The notes: generated by a model not told the origin, from the letters alone. Positions 17,940-27,940 are shown, counted from the stretch's first letter. The stretch: 64,000 bases of DNA from an uncultured Chitinophagaceae bacterium (GCA_903895845.1 CAITVK010000072.1:1-64000), one strand, 5' to 3'. Numbers and translations are program-made.

Positions 17940-20180
17940 CTATTTCCCAAACTTCTTCTTCAACATCGCCAACGCATCCACAATATTCTCATTAGCCACT
18001 GGCTGCGGCGTAGGCTTACTTTGAGGCATATTATTCCTTGGCCTATTCCCCTTTGCAGGTGCTTCCTGTGTTTGTTTGATGGAAAGAGCGATGCGCTTGC
18101 GAGGAATATCCACCTCCGTTATCTTCACCATCACCTTATCATTCAGCTTCAAAACCTCATTGGGGTCGGTGATGAAGTTGTGCGATATTTCACTCACGTG
18201 CACCAATCCATCTTGCTTCACGCCTATATCAACAAATGCCCCGAAGCGTGTAATGTTCGTCACCACACCTGGCACCACCATCCCTTCTTTGGCATCTTCT
18301 ATCTTATAAATACCCGCAAATTCAAACTGTTCCAGCGTACTTCTGGGGTCAAGTCCCGGTTTCTTCAACTCCTTCAACACATCCTGAATCGTCAATACCC
18401 CTATCTGTTCCGTCGCATATTTCTTAGGTTCAACTGTTTTCAATAGTGTTTCATTCCCCACCAAAGCCTTTACATCAACACTTAGGTCGGCAGCAATCTG
18501 TTGGATGATAGGATACGCTTCTGGATGAACCGCACTCGCATCCAATGGGTTATTGCCGTCCTTTATCCTAAGGAAACCTGCACATTGCTCAAAGGCTTTA
18601 CCCCCCAAACGAGGCACTTTCAACAGTTGTTCCCTGCTGGTAAACTTACCAATCTCGTTCCTGTGTTTGATGATGTTTTCTGCTAACGTCCCGCCAATGC
18701 CACTCACATAACTCAACAAATTCTTACTAGCCGTATTTAGATTCACGCCCACTTGGTTCACACAACTCACCACTGTCTGGTCTAGCTTTTCTTTTAATCT
18801 AAACTGATTCACATCATGCTGATACTGTCCTACCCCAATGCTCTTCGGGTCTAGTTTCACCAGTTCCGCCAAAGGATCCATCAATCTTCTACCAATACTT
18901 ACCGAACCGCGCACCGTAATATCCTCATTCGGGAACTCCTCCCTCGCCACTTCAGAAGCAGAATAAATGCTTGCCCCATCTTCATTCACCAAGAAAATAG
19001 GGATGTTCAGTTTGAGCGATTTAATAAACTGTTCCGTCTCTCTTCCCGCCGTTCCATCGCCAATTGCAAACGTTTCAATCTGGTATTTCGACACCAAATC
19101 CTTGATGATATATTCCGCTTCCACCTGCTTATTCCCCTCGTGAATATAAATCAGGCTCGTCTTCACCAATGCCCCTTGCTCATCCAAGCAAACCACTTTG
19201 CAACCAGTACGATAGCCGGGGTCAATCGCCAACACACGCTTGCTTCCCAACGGTGCCGACAACAATAATTGCTTCAAATTCTCTGCAAATACATTGATGG
19301 CTTCCTCGTCTGCCTTCGTTTTTAGCGTTGTCCTGAATTCAGTTTCCAAACTAGGATGCAACAGTCGTTTATAACTATCTTTTATTGCCTTTTTCACTTG
19401 CTCCACCGAGCTATTCAGGCTTTCTTTTATGTAAATATCCTCTATCAATTCAATGGCTTCTTCCTCCACAGGTGCAATATTCATCCGCAGGTGACCTTCC
19501 AGGAATCCTCTCAGTATTGCTAATATCCGATGCGAAGGAATTTTATGAATAGGCTCACTAAAGTCGAAATAGTCTTTGTACTTAATGGCTTCCTGCTCCT
19601 TTTCAGGCAACACCTTACTCTGAAAAGTTGCCGTATCCTCAAAACATTTACGCAGTTTAGCACGCACGGTCGCGTCTTCATTCACCTGTTCTGCAATAAT
19701 ATCTCTTGCGCCTTGCAACGCCTCTTCCACACTTGTCACTTTCTCATTCAGGTATTCCTTAGCCACAGTTTCCAAGTCAGCAGGCACTTGAGATAGTATC
19801 AATACGGACAATGGCTCTAGTCCATTTTCCCTTGCAGTTTGTGCTTTAGTCTTTCTCTTTGGCTTATAAGGAAGATAAATATCTTCTAGGTCTGTTATTG
19901 TAACTGCTTTGTCAATCATCCCCTGCAGCCCCTCCGTCATCTTGCCCTGCTCGGTAATGGTTTTCTCAATAAACGCCTTTCTCTCCGCAAATTCCGTCAG
20001 CGATTTCTGTTCATCCTGTATCTGTTGAATTTGTACTTCATCCAATGCCCCCGTCTTATCCTTGCGGTAACGGGCTATAAAGGGGATGGTCGATCCTTCC
20101 GCCAACAATGCCAATACCGCCGCCACTTGCGTAGCCTTCACATTTACTTTCGCTGCAATAATCTGTTCAAATTGATTCAT
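17940..20180 (-). CDS. tex: Tex family transcription accessory / RNA-binding protein
   Basis: 746 residues with the usual Tex order: N-terminal helical region (MNQFEQIIAAKVNVKATQVAAVLALLAEGSTIPFIARYRKD, a signature), YqgF/RNase H-like domain (RVLAIDPGYRTGCKVVCLD), helix-hairpin-helix pair (LNTASKNLLSYVSGIGGTLAENI) and a C-terminal S1 domain (GMVVPGVVTNITRFGAFVDIGVKQDGLVHVSE). A cytoplasmic nucleic-acid-binding protein affecting transcription. The tail (~720-746) is Pro/Gln/Asn-rich, then ANENIVDALAMLKKKFGK. A TACATTCG promoter-like box is on the minus strand at 20218-20211. Confidence 0.95.
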   Translation of the reverse strand: MNQFEQIIAAKVNVKATQVAAVLALLAEGSTIPFIARYRKDKTGALDEVQIQQIQDEQKSLTEFAERKAFIEKTITEQGKMTEGLQGMIDKAVTITDLEDIYLPYKPKRKTKAQTARENGLEPLSVLILSQVPADLETVAKEYLNEKVTSVEEALQGARDIIAEQVNEDATVRAKLRKCFEDTATFQSKVLPEKEQEAIKYKDYFDFSEPIHKIPSHRILAILRGFLEGHLRMNIAPVEEEAIELIEDIYIKESLNSSVEQVKKAIKDSYKRLLHPSLETEFRTTLKTKADEEAINVFAENLKQLLLSAPLGSKRVLAIDPGYRTGCKVVCLDEQGALVKTSLIYIHEGNKQVEAEYIIKDLVSKYQIETFAIGDGTAGRETEQFIKSLKLNIPIFLVNEDGASIYSASEVAREEFPNEDITVRGSVSIGRRLMDPLAELVKLDPKSIGVGQYQHDVNQFRLKEKLDQTVVSCVNQVGVNLNTASKNLLSYVSGIGGTLAENIIKHRNEIGKFTSREQLLKVPRLGGKAFEQCAGFLRIKDGNNPLDASAVHPEAYPIIQQIAADLSVDVKALVGNETLLKTVEPKKYATEQIGVLTIQDVLKELKKPGLDPRSTLEQFEFAGIYKIEDAKEGMVVPGVVTNITRFGAFVDIGVKQDGLVHVSEISHNFITDPNEVLKLNDKVMVKITEVDIPRKRIALSIKQTQEAPAKGNRPRNNMPQSKPTPQPVANENIVDALAMLKKKFGK

Positions 20181-20502
20181 ATCCTTTCTTCCTTTTTATA
20201 ATTTGGGGAGCGAATGTAAGGAAACAGTGAGGATGAATGATTGGCTTTGGGGGGAGTTGAAAGTAATGGTTAACAGATTGTGGGTATTAGCGTCTTTGCT
20301 TAATATCTCAGCTTACAAGGTTACATCACGCTTCCATTGGATGTTTGGGAAAGAAGGAACAGATTGAGAAAACTTTCTTTCTTTTCTTTTTTTCAACAAA
20401 TTAGAGTGTATGATTCATACAATATATTCCTTATTTCTGACTTTGCTTCTTCATGGCAAACTTAACACCCTTACTTTTGTTTCTTTCTAAAAGGATATTA
20501 TT
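20181..20502. other. Divergent intergenic region between tex and mqnC
   Basis: 322 bp without a gene. It contains a weak tex promoter box (20211-20218) and, for mqnC, TACTTTTG at 20472-20479 (TAnnTTTG type), 23 bp before the ATG. Nothing else is recognised. Confidence 0.55.
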
Positions 20503-21627
20503 ATGCAGTTAGCAGATTTGTACAAGAAGGCTTTGGCGTTTGAGTTTTTGAGTGTGGAAGAAGGGATGTTTTTATTTGAACATGCCCCTCTTACAGAGTT
20601 GATGTTTGTGGCGGATGAGTTGAGGAAGATTCAAGTGCCTCATGGAAAAGTTACCTGGCAGATAGACAGGAACGTAAACACCACCAACGTGTGTATTGCC
20701 AACTGTAAGTTCTGTAACTTCTATCGGATACCCGGTCATGCTGAGGCGTACATCACCGATATGCCTACTTACAGAAAGAAGATACAAGAAACTATTGCTT
20801 GGGGAGGAGATCAACTGTTACTGCAAGGTGGGCATCATCCCGAGCTTGGTTTGAAATATTATGTAGATACTTTCAAAGCGATTAAGCAAGAGTTTCCTTC
20901 CATAAAACTACACACACTCGGGCCACCAGAGATAGCGCACATCACCAAACTAGAGAAGAGTACCCACGCAGAAGTACTTAAAGCTTTGAAGGATGCAGGT
21001 ATGGACTCCTTGCCTGGCGCAGGTGCAGAAATACTAATAGACAGGGTTCGCAGATTGATTAGCAAAGGAAAATGTGGTGCTGACGAATGGTTGGAAATTA
21101 TGCATCAAGCACATAAACTAAACATTACCACAAGTGCTACCATGATGTTTGGACACGTGGAAACATTGGAGGAGAGGTTTATTCACCTTGTCAAAATAAG
21201 GGAAGTGCAAGCCAAGAAACCTGCTGATGCCAAGGGCTTCCTTGCATTTATCCCTTGGACTTTTCAGGATGTAGATACTTTATTGACTAAGATTCGTGGG
21301 GTGCAAAACCTCACTACCCCCGAAGAATATATGCGCATGATTGCCATTAGCCGTATCATGTTGCCTAATATCAAGAACATTCAGGCGAGTTGGCTGACGG
21401 TTGGTAAACAAACAGCACAGCTTACTTTGCACGGTGGTGCCAATGACTTTGGAAGTATTATGCTCGAAGAAAATGTGGTGAGTGCTGCTGGTGCGCCACA
21501 CAGGTTCACCTACAAAACTATTCAGGATGCGATCAGTGAAGCAGGCTTTGAACCACAACTACGCAACCAGCAATATGAATGGCGGGAAATCCCTCAAACG
21601 ATACAAGAACAGGTGGTGGACTACTAG
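20503..21627 (+). CDS. mqnC: Cyclic dehypoxanthinyl futalosine synthase
   Basis: 374-residue radical SAM enzyme of the futalosine menaquinone pathway; it cyclises dehypoxanthine futalosine. The iron-sulfur motif is CIANCKFC (Cys64, Cys68, Cys71), preceded by DRNVNTTNV and followed by FYRIPGHAEAY. Later family blocks are GGHHPELGLKYY, GAGAEIL and HGGANDFGSIMLEENVVSAAG, all typical of MqnC as opposed to MqnE. No other mqn gene is in the window, so the rest of the pathway must be elsewhere. Confidence 0.92.
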   Translation: MQLADLYKKALAFEFLSVEEGMFLFEHAPLTELMFVADELRKIQVPHGKVTWQIDRNVNTTNVCIANCKFCNFYRIPGHAEAYITDMPTYRKKIQETIAWGGDQLLLQGGHHPELGLKYYVDTFKAIKQEFPSIKLHTLGPPEIAHITKLEKSTHAEVLKALKDAGMDSLPGAGAEILIDRVRRLISKGKCGADEWLEIMHQAHKLNITTSATMMFGHVETLEERFIHLVKIREVQAKKPADAKGFLAFIPWTFQDVDTLLTKIRGVQNLTTPEEYMRMIAISRIMLPNIKNIQASWLTVGKQTAQLTLHGGANDFGSIMLEENVVSAAGAPHRFTYKTIQDAISEAGFEPQLRNQQYEWREIPQTIQEQVVDY

Positions 21628-21694
21628 TTTTAAGTTATAAATTTTGAATTATAAGTTATAAGTGAGATACAATAGCAAAAAGCATTAAACAAAA

Positions 21695-22423
21695 ATGATG
21701 AAATTAGCAAACAACAAAATACTAATAACAGGTGGCGCAAGTGGCATCGGTTTGGGACTAACCAAAAGATTCCTTGAAGAAAACAATACGGTGATTATCT
21801 GTGGAAGACGAGAAGATGTTTTGAAAGAAGTGGCAGATAAATATCCATCGGTAATTACTAAAGGTTGCGATTTATCGGTAGAAGCAGAACGTGTTGCCTT
21901 GTATGAATGGGTGGCAGAACACCACAGCGACCTGAATGTATTGGTAAACAACGCAGGAATACAGAATTGGATGAATGTAACAGATACCGATTTCTATTCA
22001 AGGGCTAAAGTAGAAATAGCTACTAACATAGAAGCACCATTGCACCTGACTTCGCTATTTATCAATCTAAAATCGTTGGATACCATTATCAATACAACAT
22101 CAGGATTGTCCTTTGTCCCTTTAACAAAAGTGCCTGTTTATTCAGCTACCAAGGCATTCTTCCATTCTTTCACTTTATCGTTGCAACATTTGTTGAAAGC
22201 AAGAGGCATTGAGGTAATCGAGGTAATACCTCCAGCACTCAACACCGACTTAGGCGGAAAAGGTTTGCACGATGAGGCACCGCCAGTAAGTGCCTTCATC
22301 GAAGCAATTTTCAATCAATTGAAAGAAGGAAAAACAGCATTAACCTTTGGATTCAGTGAAGCAATGTCAAAAGCAAATCCCGAAGAACTGAAAGTTGTTT
22401 TTGGCAGGATGAATCCAAGCTAG
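21695..22423 (+). CDS. SDR family NAD(P)-dependent oxidoreductase (DltE-like)
   Basis: 242-residue classical short-chain dehydrogenase. Nucleotide loop TGGASGIGLGL (residues 12-22), NNAG motif (85-88), catalytic Ser136 and Tyr149-x3-Lys153 in PVYSATKAFF. The body and the LSLQHLLKARGIEVIEVIPPALNTDLGGKG segment resemble DltE-type reductases. The substrate is not known. It follows mqnC after 67 bp that contain a TTATAAGTTATAAG-type repeat. Confidence 0.9.
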   Translation: MMKLANNKILITGGASGIGLGLTKRFLEENNTVIICGRREDVLKEVADKYPSVITKGCDLSVEAERVALYEWVAEHHSDLNVLVNNAGIQNWMNVTDTDFYSRAKVEIATNIEAPLHLTSLFINLKSLDTIINTTSGLSFVPLTKVPVYSATKAFFHSFTLSLQHLLKARGIEVIEVIPPALNTDLGGKGLHDEAPPVSAFIEAIFNQLKEGKTALTFGFSEAMSKANPEELKVVFGRMNPS

Positions 22424-22442
22424 TTATTTTCAAATTACAATA

Positions 22443-22600
22443 CAATGTCGTTTAGTTAAGGATGCTTTCCAATAATACTCCATTAAATACGGGGTGTCAG
22501 CCTGAGCTTGTCGAAGGCATATAAAGAATGAATGAACCTTTATTATATCTGGTTTCGACAAGCTCAACCTGACAGTCGTTCCCTTAACTAAACGACATTG
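22443..22600. repeat. MITE-like element with nested inverted repeats
   Basis: Outer arms CAATGTCGTTTAGTTAAGG (22443-22461) and its exact complement (22582-22600), 19 of 19 bases. Inner arms at 22495-22515 and 22554-22574 match at 19 of 21 positions and contain the motif GAGCTTGTCGAA. Size about 158 bp, no coding capacity. It sits between the convergent SDR and hemL genes and ends two bases before the hemL stop codon. It may act as a bidirectional terminator. Confidence 0.85.
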
Positions 22601-22602
22601 AA

Positions 22603-23892
22603 TTATAATATTTCCTTCAAACTCTCTTCAACAGCGGCTATAGTCTTATCCAAGTCCTCATAACTAAGGGCATTGTTCAGAAACCAACTTTCAAAAGCAC
22701 TTGGCGGAAGATAAACCCCACGATTGAGCATAGCGTGGAAGAACTTTTTGAAGAGTTCATTATTGGCAGAAGCAGCACTTCCAAAATCTGTAATAGGATG
22801 TGCACTAAAGTGTATGCTAATCATAGAACCCAAATGATTGATTACATAAGGCGTACCTGAAGCCTTCAAAACTTTATCCAATCCTTCCTTTAGATACAAA
22901 GTCTTTGCATCCAGTTCTTTCAGTATTTCAGGATTATCTTTTAAGGTAGAAAGTAGCGTATATCCAGCAATCATCGCAATAGGGTTGCCACTCAACGTCC
23001 CCGCTTGATACACATTGCCCAACGGAGAAACTACTTCCATGATATGACGCTTGCCACCAAAAGCACCCACAGGCATACCCGCACCAATCACTTTACCGTA
23101 AGTAACAAGGTCGGCATCAATGCCTAATTTCTCTTGCACGCCACCCAAAGCAAGGCGGAAACCAGTCATTACTTCGTCGAAAATCAATACAATATTATTA
23201 TCATCACAAATCTTTCTTAGCCCTTTCAAAAAGCCTTCCTTCGGTAATATACAACCCATATTGCCCGCCACTGCTTCTATGATGATGGCTGCAACTTGGT
23301 CTTTGTTTTCCTTCACTAATTTCTCCACAGCTTCCAGATCATTATAGGCACAAGTGAGGGTATCGTTGGCAACGCCAGCCGTAACGCCTGGCACTGTCTG
23401 AATATTAAAAGTAGCCACACCACTACCAGCTTTCACCAAAAAACTATCGGCATGACCGTGATAACAACCCTCGAACTTAATAATTTTATTACGCCCAGTA
23501 TATCCCCTTGCCACGCGCACCGCACTCATACAAGCCTCAGTTCCGCTACTCACCATTCGTATCAAATCTACATTTGGCGACATGCTTTTTATAAGTTCAG
23601 CCATCTTTATTTCCAACTCAGTAGGCGCACCATAAGAAGTAGAATAGATCGCTTGCTCCTGAATAGCCTTAATAACGGGCTCATAGGCATGACCTAAAAT
23701 CATAGGTCCCCAAGAGGCTATATAGTCTATATACTGATTATCATCGGCATCATACAGGTAAGCACCTTTTGCCTTTTTAATAAAAAGAGGCGTTCCTCCA
23801 ACACTTTTAAAAGCACGAACTGGAGAATTGACACCCCCAGGAATGGATTCCTGTGCACGAGCAAATAGGGTTTGACTAGTTGTAATATTCAT
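22603..23892 (-). CDS. hemL: Glutamate-1-semialdehyde 2,1-aminomutase
   Basis: Converts glutamate-1-semialdehyde to 5-aminolevulinate with pyridoxal phosphate. 429 residues, the family length. The N-terminal [41 protein letters not shown] and PLP-Lys site [13 protein letters not shown] (Lys267) are all present. Last gene of the minus-strand heme cluster, 33 bp after hemB. Together with hemA it forms the C5 route to 5-aminolevulinate. Confidence 0.97.
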   Translation of the reverse strand: MNITTSQTLFARAQESIPGGVNSPVRAFKSVGGTPLFIKKAKGAYLYDADDNQYIDYIASWGPMILGHAYEPVIKAIQEQAIYSTSYGAPTELEIKMAELIKSMSPNVDLIRMVSSGTEACMSAVRVARGYTGRNKIIKFEGCYHGHADSFLVKAGSGVATFNIQTVPGVTAGVANDTLTCAYNDLEAVEKLVKENKDQVAAIIIEAVAGNMGCILPKEGFLKGLRKICDDNNIVLIFDEVMTGFRLALGGVQEKLGIDADLVTYGKVIGAGMPVGAFGGKRHIMEVVSPLGNVYQAGTLSGNPIAMIAGYTLLSTLKDNPEILKELDAKTLYLKEGLDKVLKASGTPYVINHLGSMISIHFSAHPITDFGSAASANNELFKKFFHAMLNRGVYLPPSAFESWFLNNALSYEDLDKTIAAVEESLKEIL

Positions 23893-23925
23893 AAGTTGTA
23901 ATTATTAGGTAATAAGTTGTAGGTA

Positions 23926-24900
23926 TTAATTAATCAATCTCACCACATCCTTCGCAAAATAAGTTGCAATTAAATCTGCACCTGCCCTTTTAATAGAAGT
24001 AATTGTTTCTAAAATTGCTTTGTCCTCATCAATCCAACCCATCTTAGCAGCCGCTTTAATCATCGCATATTCGCCACTGATATTATAAGCACTTACCGGA
24101 ATGTCTACCTCATTCTTCACCTCACGGATAATATCCAAATAGGAGAGGGCAGGTTTCACCATTACAATATCTGCCCCTTCTTCTACATCCATCAAAGTTT
24201 CTTTTACGGCTTCCAAACGATTTTTATAATCCATTTGATAAGTCTTTTTATCTCCAAAACCTGGTGCAGAATCTAGTGCATCTCTAAAAGGTCCATAGAA
24301 GCAAGAAGCATACTTAGCACTGTAAGCCATAATGCCTGTTTTGGTAAAATTATTTTCTTCAAATGCCAGTCTTATAGCTGCTATCCTTCCATCCATCATA
24401 TCACTTGGCGCAACAAAATCTGCACCAGCCGCTGCATGACTCACACTCATCTTTGCAAGAATATCAACCGTAATATCATTTACAATCTCACCATTTATTA
24501 CTACGCCATCGTGACCATCAGAAGAAAAAGGATCAAGCGCAACATCAGTCATCACCAACATTCCAGGCACAGCATCCTTGATAGCTTTAATGCTACGCTG
24601 CATCAATCCATCAGGATTAATGGCTTCCGTTCCATATTGATTTTTCAGATTGTCCTTACATTTCACAAAGAGCAAAACACACTTTAATCCCATTGCCCAA
24701 AGCTCTTTTACTTCCTTGATGGTATTATCCAGACTATACCGAAAGTAACCTTGCATGGAAGCAATTTCTTCTTTTACCCCTTCACCCTCTACAATAAATA
24801 GCGGAACAATAAAATCGTTTGGCGATAGAATTGTCTCTGCAACCAAGCTTCTGATAGCTGATGATTGACGAAGGATTCTGTTTCTGCGTTGTAAAATCAT
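23926..24900 (-). CDS. hemB: Porphobilinogen synthase
   Basis: Joins two 5-aminolevulinates to porphobilinogen. 324 residues; Schiff-base lysines in AKYASCFYGPFRDA (Lys196) and MVKPALSYLD (Lys249). The segment that carries the three catalytic-zinc cysteines in zinc-type enzymes reads DVALDPFSSDGHDG here (119-132), with Ala and Asp in place of Cys, so this is the zinc-independent, magnesium-type form. hemF ends 242 bp upstream, and repeat array D fills most of that gap. Confidence 0.96.
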   Translation of the reverse strand: MILQRRNRILRQSSAIRSLVAETILSPNDFIVPLFIVEGEGVKEEIASMQGYFRYSLDNTIKEVKELWAMGLKCVLLFVKCKDNLKNQYGTEAINPDGLMQRSIKAIKDAVPGMLVMTDVALDPFSSDGHDGVVINGEIVNDITVDILAKMSVSHAAAGADFVAPSDMMDGRIAAIRLAFEENNFTKTGIMAYSAKYASCFYGPFRDALDSAPGFGDKKTYQMDYKNRLEAVKETLMDVEEGADIVMVKPALSYLDIIREVKNEVDIPVSAYNISGEYAMIKAAAKMGWIDEDKAILETITSIKRAGADLIATYFAKDVVRLIN

Positions 24901-24941
24901 ATTGTTAATATTTAAAAGTTACCCTAAACTGTTCACATTGG

Positions 24942-25142
24942 AGGTTGTAATGTACCCGTGACAACTTATAATATACCCATGACAGGTTGTAATGTACCCG
25001 TGACAAGTTGTAATGTACCCGTGACAGGTTCTAATGTACCCATGACAAGTTCTAATGTACCCATGACAAGTTATAATGTACCCGTGACAGGTTCTAATGT
25101 ACCCATGACAAGTTCTAATGAACCCATGACAGGTTGTAATGT
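24942..25142. repeat. 21-bp tandem repeat array D, within the heme operon
   Basis: Nine full units of exactly 21 bp (24943-25131) plus a partial tenth. Consensus is GGTTCTAATGTACCC then RTGACA; most changes fall at the first base, the fifth base and the CCCR position. The partial tenth unit reaches the TAA of hemF at 25142-25144. Open frames on both strands give spurious heptapeptide repeats (for example CHGYIRT). It would be transcribed as a hemF-hemB spacer. Confidence 0.95.
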
Positions 25143-26071
25143 TACACAAAATCCCTTGGATGCAAGCACGCCTGCAACAACTTATCTTCTTCACTACCTG
25201 CAACAGGTTGATAATTGTATTCAAAACGAACGGTTGGAGGCAAACTCATTAAAATACTTTCTATCCTTCCATTGGTACGTAATCCAAATAAAGTACCTCT
25301 GTCATGCACCAAATTGAACTCAGTATATCTACCACGGCGTATCTCCTGCCAATGTTTATGTGCTGATGTGTAAGGAATATCCTTTCTTTTGGCAACGATA
25401 GGGATATATGCTTTATTAAAAGCATTCCCACAGGCCTGACCGAAATTTATCCAGAAATCAACATTCTTCGTTTCTGATGCACGCTGATAATCGTAGAAAA
25501 TGCCACCAATACCTCTGCGTTCATTGTTGCGATGATAGTTAACAAAATAATCGTCGCACAGCTTTTTGAAAGTAGGATAGAAGGTAGTATCAAACTGATC
25601 ACACACATCTTTATAGGTTTTATGGAAATGTATGGCGTCTTCATCTATCAAATAATAAGGCGTCAAATCAGTTCCACCACCAAACCAACGGTCTATAACT
25701 TCACCTTCTTGATTGTATAACTCGAACATCCGATAATTGCAATGAACGGTAGGCACAAAAGGATTGATGGGATGCAAAACAAGGCTCAGCCCGCAAGCAA
25801 ACCAAGACAACTCCTTTCCAATTAACTCTGCAGGAAGTTTCAATTGATTGCGCATGGCATCGGTAACCACGCCTTCAACAGCGGACGTATTTACACCCCC
25901 TTTTTCAAATACATTTCCATTGGCAATAACCCTAGTCTTGCCACCACCACCTTCTGGACGAACCCATACATCTTCCACAAAAGTGGCTTTGCCATCTTCT
26001 GCTTCTAGAGCCGCGCAGATATTATCCTGAAGAGAATGGATATAAGTAATCCACTGTTGTTTGATGCTCAT
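25142..26071 (-). CDS. hemF: Oxygen-dependent coproporphyrinogen III oxidase
   Basis: 309-residue aerobic oxidase that decarboxylates two propionates of coproporphyrinogen III. Signature blocks: PEGGGGKTRVIANGNVFEKGGVN, HPINPFVPTVHCNYR, DRWFGGGTDLTPYYLIDEDA, RRGIGGIFYDY and RRGRYTEFNLVHDRGTLFGL. It implies that oxygen is available at least part of the time. The C-terminus (LLQACLHPRDFV) ends at the edge of repeat array D. Confidence 0.97.
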   Translation of the reverse strand: MSIKQQWITYIHSLQDNICAALEAEDGKATFVEDVWVRPEGGGGKTRVIANGNVFEKGGVNTSAVEGVVTDAMRNQLKLPAELIGKELSWFACGLSLVLHPINPFVPTVHCNYRMFELYNQEGEVIDRWFGGGTDLTPYYLIDEDAIHFHKTYKDVCDQFDTTFYPTFKKLCDDYFVNYHRNNERRGIGGIFYDYQRASETKNVDFWINFGQACGNAFNKAYIPIVAKRKDIPYTSAHKHWQEIRRGRYTEFNLVHDRGTLFGLRTNGRIESILMSLPPTVRFEYNYQPVAGSEEDKLLQACLHPRDFV

Positions 26072-26074
26072 AAT

Positions 26075-26168
26075 TACCCCAACCCTAAAGGGAGCTGGAA
26101 CCTTGCTTATGATAAATTATTTCTATAAATGCAGCCCTAAAATTCCCCTTTAGGGGTTAGGGGTATAC
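26075..26168. repeat. ACCCCTAACCCC-family inverted repeat overlapping hemE 3' end
   Basis: Left arm TTACCCCAACCCTAAAGGGA and right arm TCCCCTTTAGGGGTTAGGGG pair across about 50 bp. The right arm runs into hemE, so the last codons (Thr-Pro-Asn-Pro-stop) are encoded by the repeat. A related GC-rich palindrome lies inside uvrA at 58330-58361. Confidence 0.75.
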
Positions 26169-27181
26169 TCCTTTACTGTATCAACAAAAGCCTTTGCGTG
26201 ATCCACAGGAACGTGCGGCAAGATGCCGTGACCTAGATTGGCCACATATCTTCCCTTACCAAAAGCCTGTAACATTTCGGTTACTTCCTTCTTAATCACA
26301 GGGATAGGAGCTAGCAGTTTGGCTGGGTCGAAATTACCTTGTAAAGTAATGTTAGCACCTGCCATTTGTCGGGCAGTGGCAGGTTTAATACACCAGTCAA
26401 TGCCCAATCCTGCTGCGCCAGTAGCTGCCATTGCATCCAGACTTTGCCAAGCACCTTTAGCGAAAACGATCGTTAATACTTCATCTTTCAATGCGGCAAC
26501 AATCTGACGGATATAATATAATGAATAAGTCTCAAAGTCATGCGGACTCAACAATCCACCCCAACTATCAAATATCTGAACCACATCCGCTCCTGCTTTT
26601 GCTTGCGCCTTTAGGTAAGCAATGGTGGTATCAGTAATCATTTGTAACAGCGTATGCGCCAGTTGTGGTTGAGTGTAGCAGAACTCCTTTACTTTATCAA
26701 AAGTCTTAGAACCCTTGCCTTCAACCATGTAACAAAGCAAAGTCCAAGGTGCACCAGCAAAACCAATCAACGGAACTCGATCATTTAGTTCTTGTTTAAT
26801 TAGCTTTATTGCTTTAAAAACATAGCCCAATGTTTCTTCTACATCGGGAACCCTTACTCTTTGTAAATCTGCAACGGTTGCTATTGGATTGGGCAATATC
26901 GGGCCTTTACTTTCAATTAGCTGTACTTCCAATCCCATTGCTTGTGGAACCACCAAGATGTCTGAGAATAGTATCGCCGCATCAACACCCACTATATTAA
27001 CAGGTTGAATAGTTATCTCGGCAGCCAATTCTGGTGTTTGACATCGCTCGAAGAAGCCATACTTATTCTTGATAACCATGTATTCTGGCAAGTACCTTCC
27101 TGCCTGACGCATCATCCACACTGGTATTCTTTCCGTAGGTTCTCCACGTAGTGTTCTTAATAATAAATCGTTTTGTAGCAC
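26150..27181 (-). CDS. hemE: Uroporphyrinogen decarboxylase
   Basis: Removes four acetate carboxyls of uroporphyrinogen III. 343 residues; begins [28 protein letters not shown] (signature 1) and contains [16 protein letters not shown] (signature 2) and [25 protein letters not shown]. Starts 25 bp after hemD. The final four residues come from an intergenic-type repeat, so the native end has probably been replaced. Confidence 0.97.
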   Translation of the reverse strand: MLQNDLLLRTLRGEPTERIPVWMMRQAGRYLPEYMVIKNKYGFFERCQTPELAAEITIQPVNIVGVDAAILFSDILVVPQAMGLEVQLIESKGPILPNPIATVADLQRVRVPDVEETLGYVFKAIKLIKQELNDRVPLIGFAGAPWTLLCYMVEGKGSKTFDKVKEFCYTQPQLAHTLLQMITDTTIAYLKAQAKAGADVVQIFDSWGGLLSPHDFETYSLYYIRQIVAALKDEVLTIVFAKGAWQSLDAMAATGAAGLGIDWCIKPATARQMAGANITLQGNFDPAKLLAPIPVIKKEVTEMLQAFGKGRYVANLGHGILPHVPVDHAKAFVDTVKEYTPNP

Positions 27182-27205
27182 TTATTTTTAGTTATATGTT
27201 GTGAG

Positions 27206-27925
27206 TTATAAATTATAGTTTGCAAAGTCTTTAGTAAAATAATCAATAGCCTTTTTCACCAGATTATCTTTTTCTGGCGTGTCTGCCTTAACAATAGTAT
27301 TAGTTGAATAGTTTCCAATTGCTTTGGCTGTTGTATCACCAATGGCGAAAAGAATGGTCTTGTCAACTATTTTATTAACTGAAAAGAAGCTATCCACCGC
27401 ACTAGGACTAAAGAATAAGATAGCATCATAAGTCTTTGTTATTTCATGAGGCGTAACAATAGTTTCATAAACCACCATTTCTTCCAAACCAATCTGATGT
27501 TCTTTAAGTAACTGAGGCAATTCATCCCTGCGGATGTTTCCACAAAAGAATACGGCCTCTTGTGTGCCATTGGTAATCATCCCTTCTGCGAGAGAAAGTG
27601 CATCTTTACCAGTTCCTTTAATGCTGTCAGCACCAAAATAATCTTTAATAATAGTCTTCGTAGTGCCGCCCATGCAATAAATATCCCAAGAGGGTTTACT
27701 GCCATCTAAACTTTCTATGATTGCCTCGGCCGCATTCATACTGGTAAAAACAATGGTATTCTTTGTTTCCGCTAAAGCTTTTATTCTTTCTTTCTTATTT
27801 TGATTAATAGATACCGTCGTATCAATAAAGGACAAACATTCTATCCAAACGTTCTGTTCTGCGGCTTCTTGCAGCAAGATCGCATCTACGGGACGGGTAC
27901 TTAATATATTGATAGGGTTGTCCAA
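27206..27925 (-). CDS. hemD: Uroporphyrinogen-III synthase
   Basis: Closes and inverts ring D of hydroxymethylbilane. This is a poorly conserved family. The 239-residue protein has the bilobal pattern: ILSTRPVDAILLQEAA at the start, NTIVFTSMNAAEAII in the first lobe, then DAILFFSPSAVDSFF and FAIGDTTAKAI in the second. Position between hemC and hemE makes the call firm. Confidence 0.9.
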   Translation of the reverse strand: MDNPINILSTRPVDAILLQEAAEQNVWIECLSFIDTTVSINQNKKERIKALAETKNTIVFTSMNAAEAIIESLDGSKPSWDIYCMGGTTKTIIKDYFGADSIKGTGKDALSLAEGMITNGTQEAVFFCGNIRRDELPQLLKEHQIGLEEMVVYETIVTPHEITKTYDAILFFSPSAVDSFFSVNKIVDKTILFAIGDTTAKAIGNYSTNTIVKADTPEKDNLVKKAIDYFTKDFANYNL

Positions 27926-27940
27926 TGTATAATTTATAAA

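Noticed and set aside
24942-25142. Regular array that might be called a CRISPR
   Set aside because: Units are contiguous 21-mers with no unique spacers of normal length, and no cas genes are present. The same applies to the other seven arrays.
24919-25224. 101-codon minus-strand protein with CHGYIRT repeats
   Set aside because: Array D in translation, extending into the hemF coding region in another frame.
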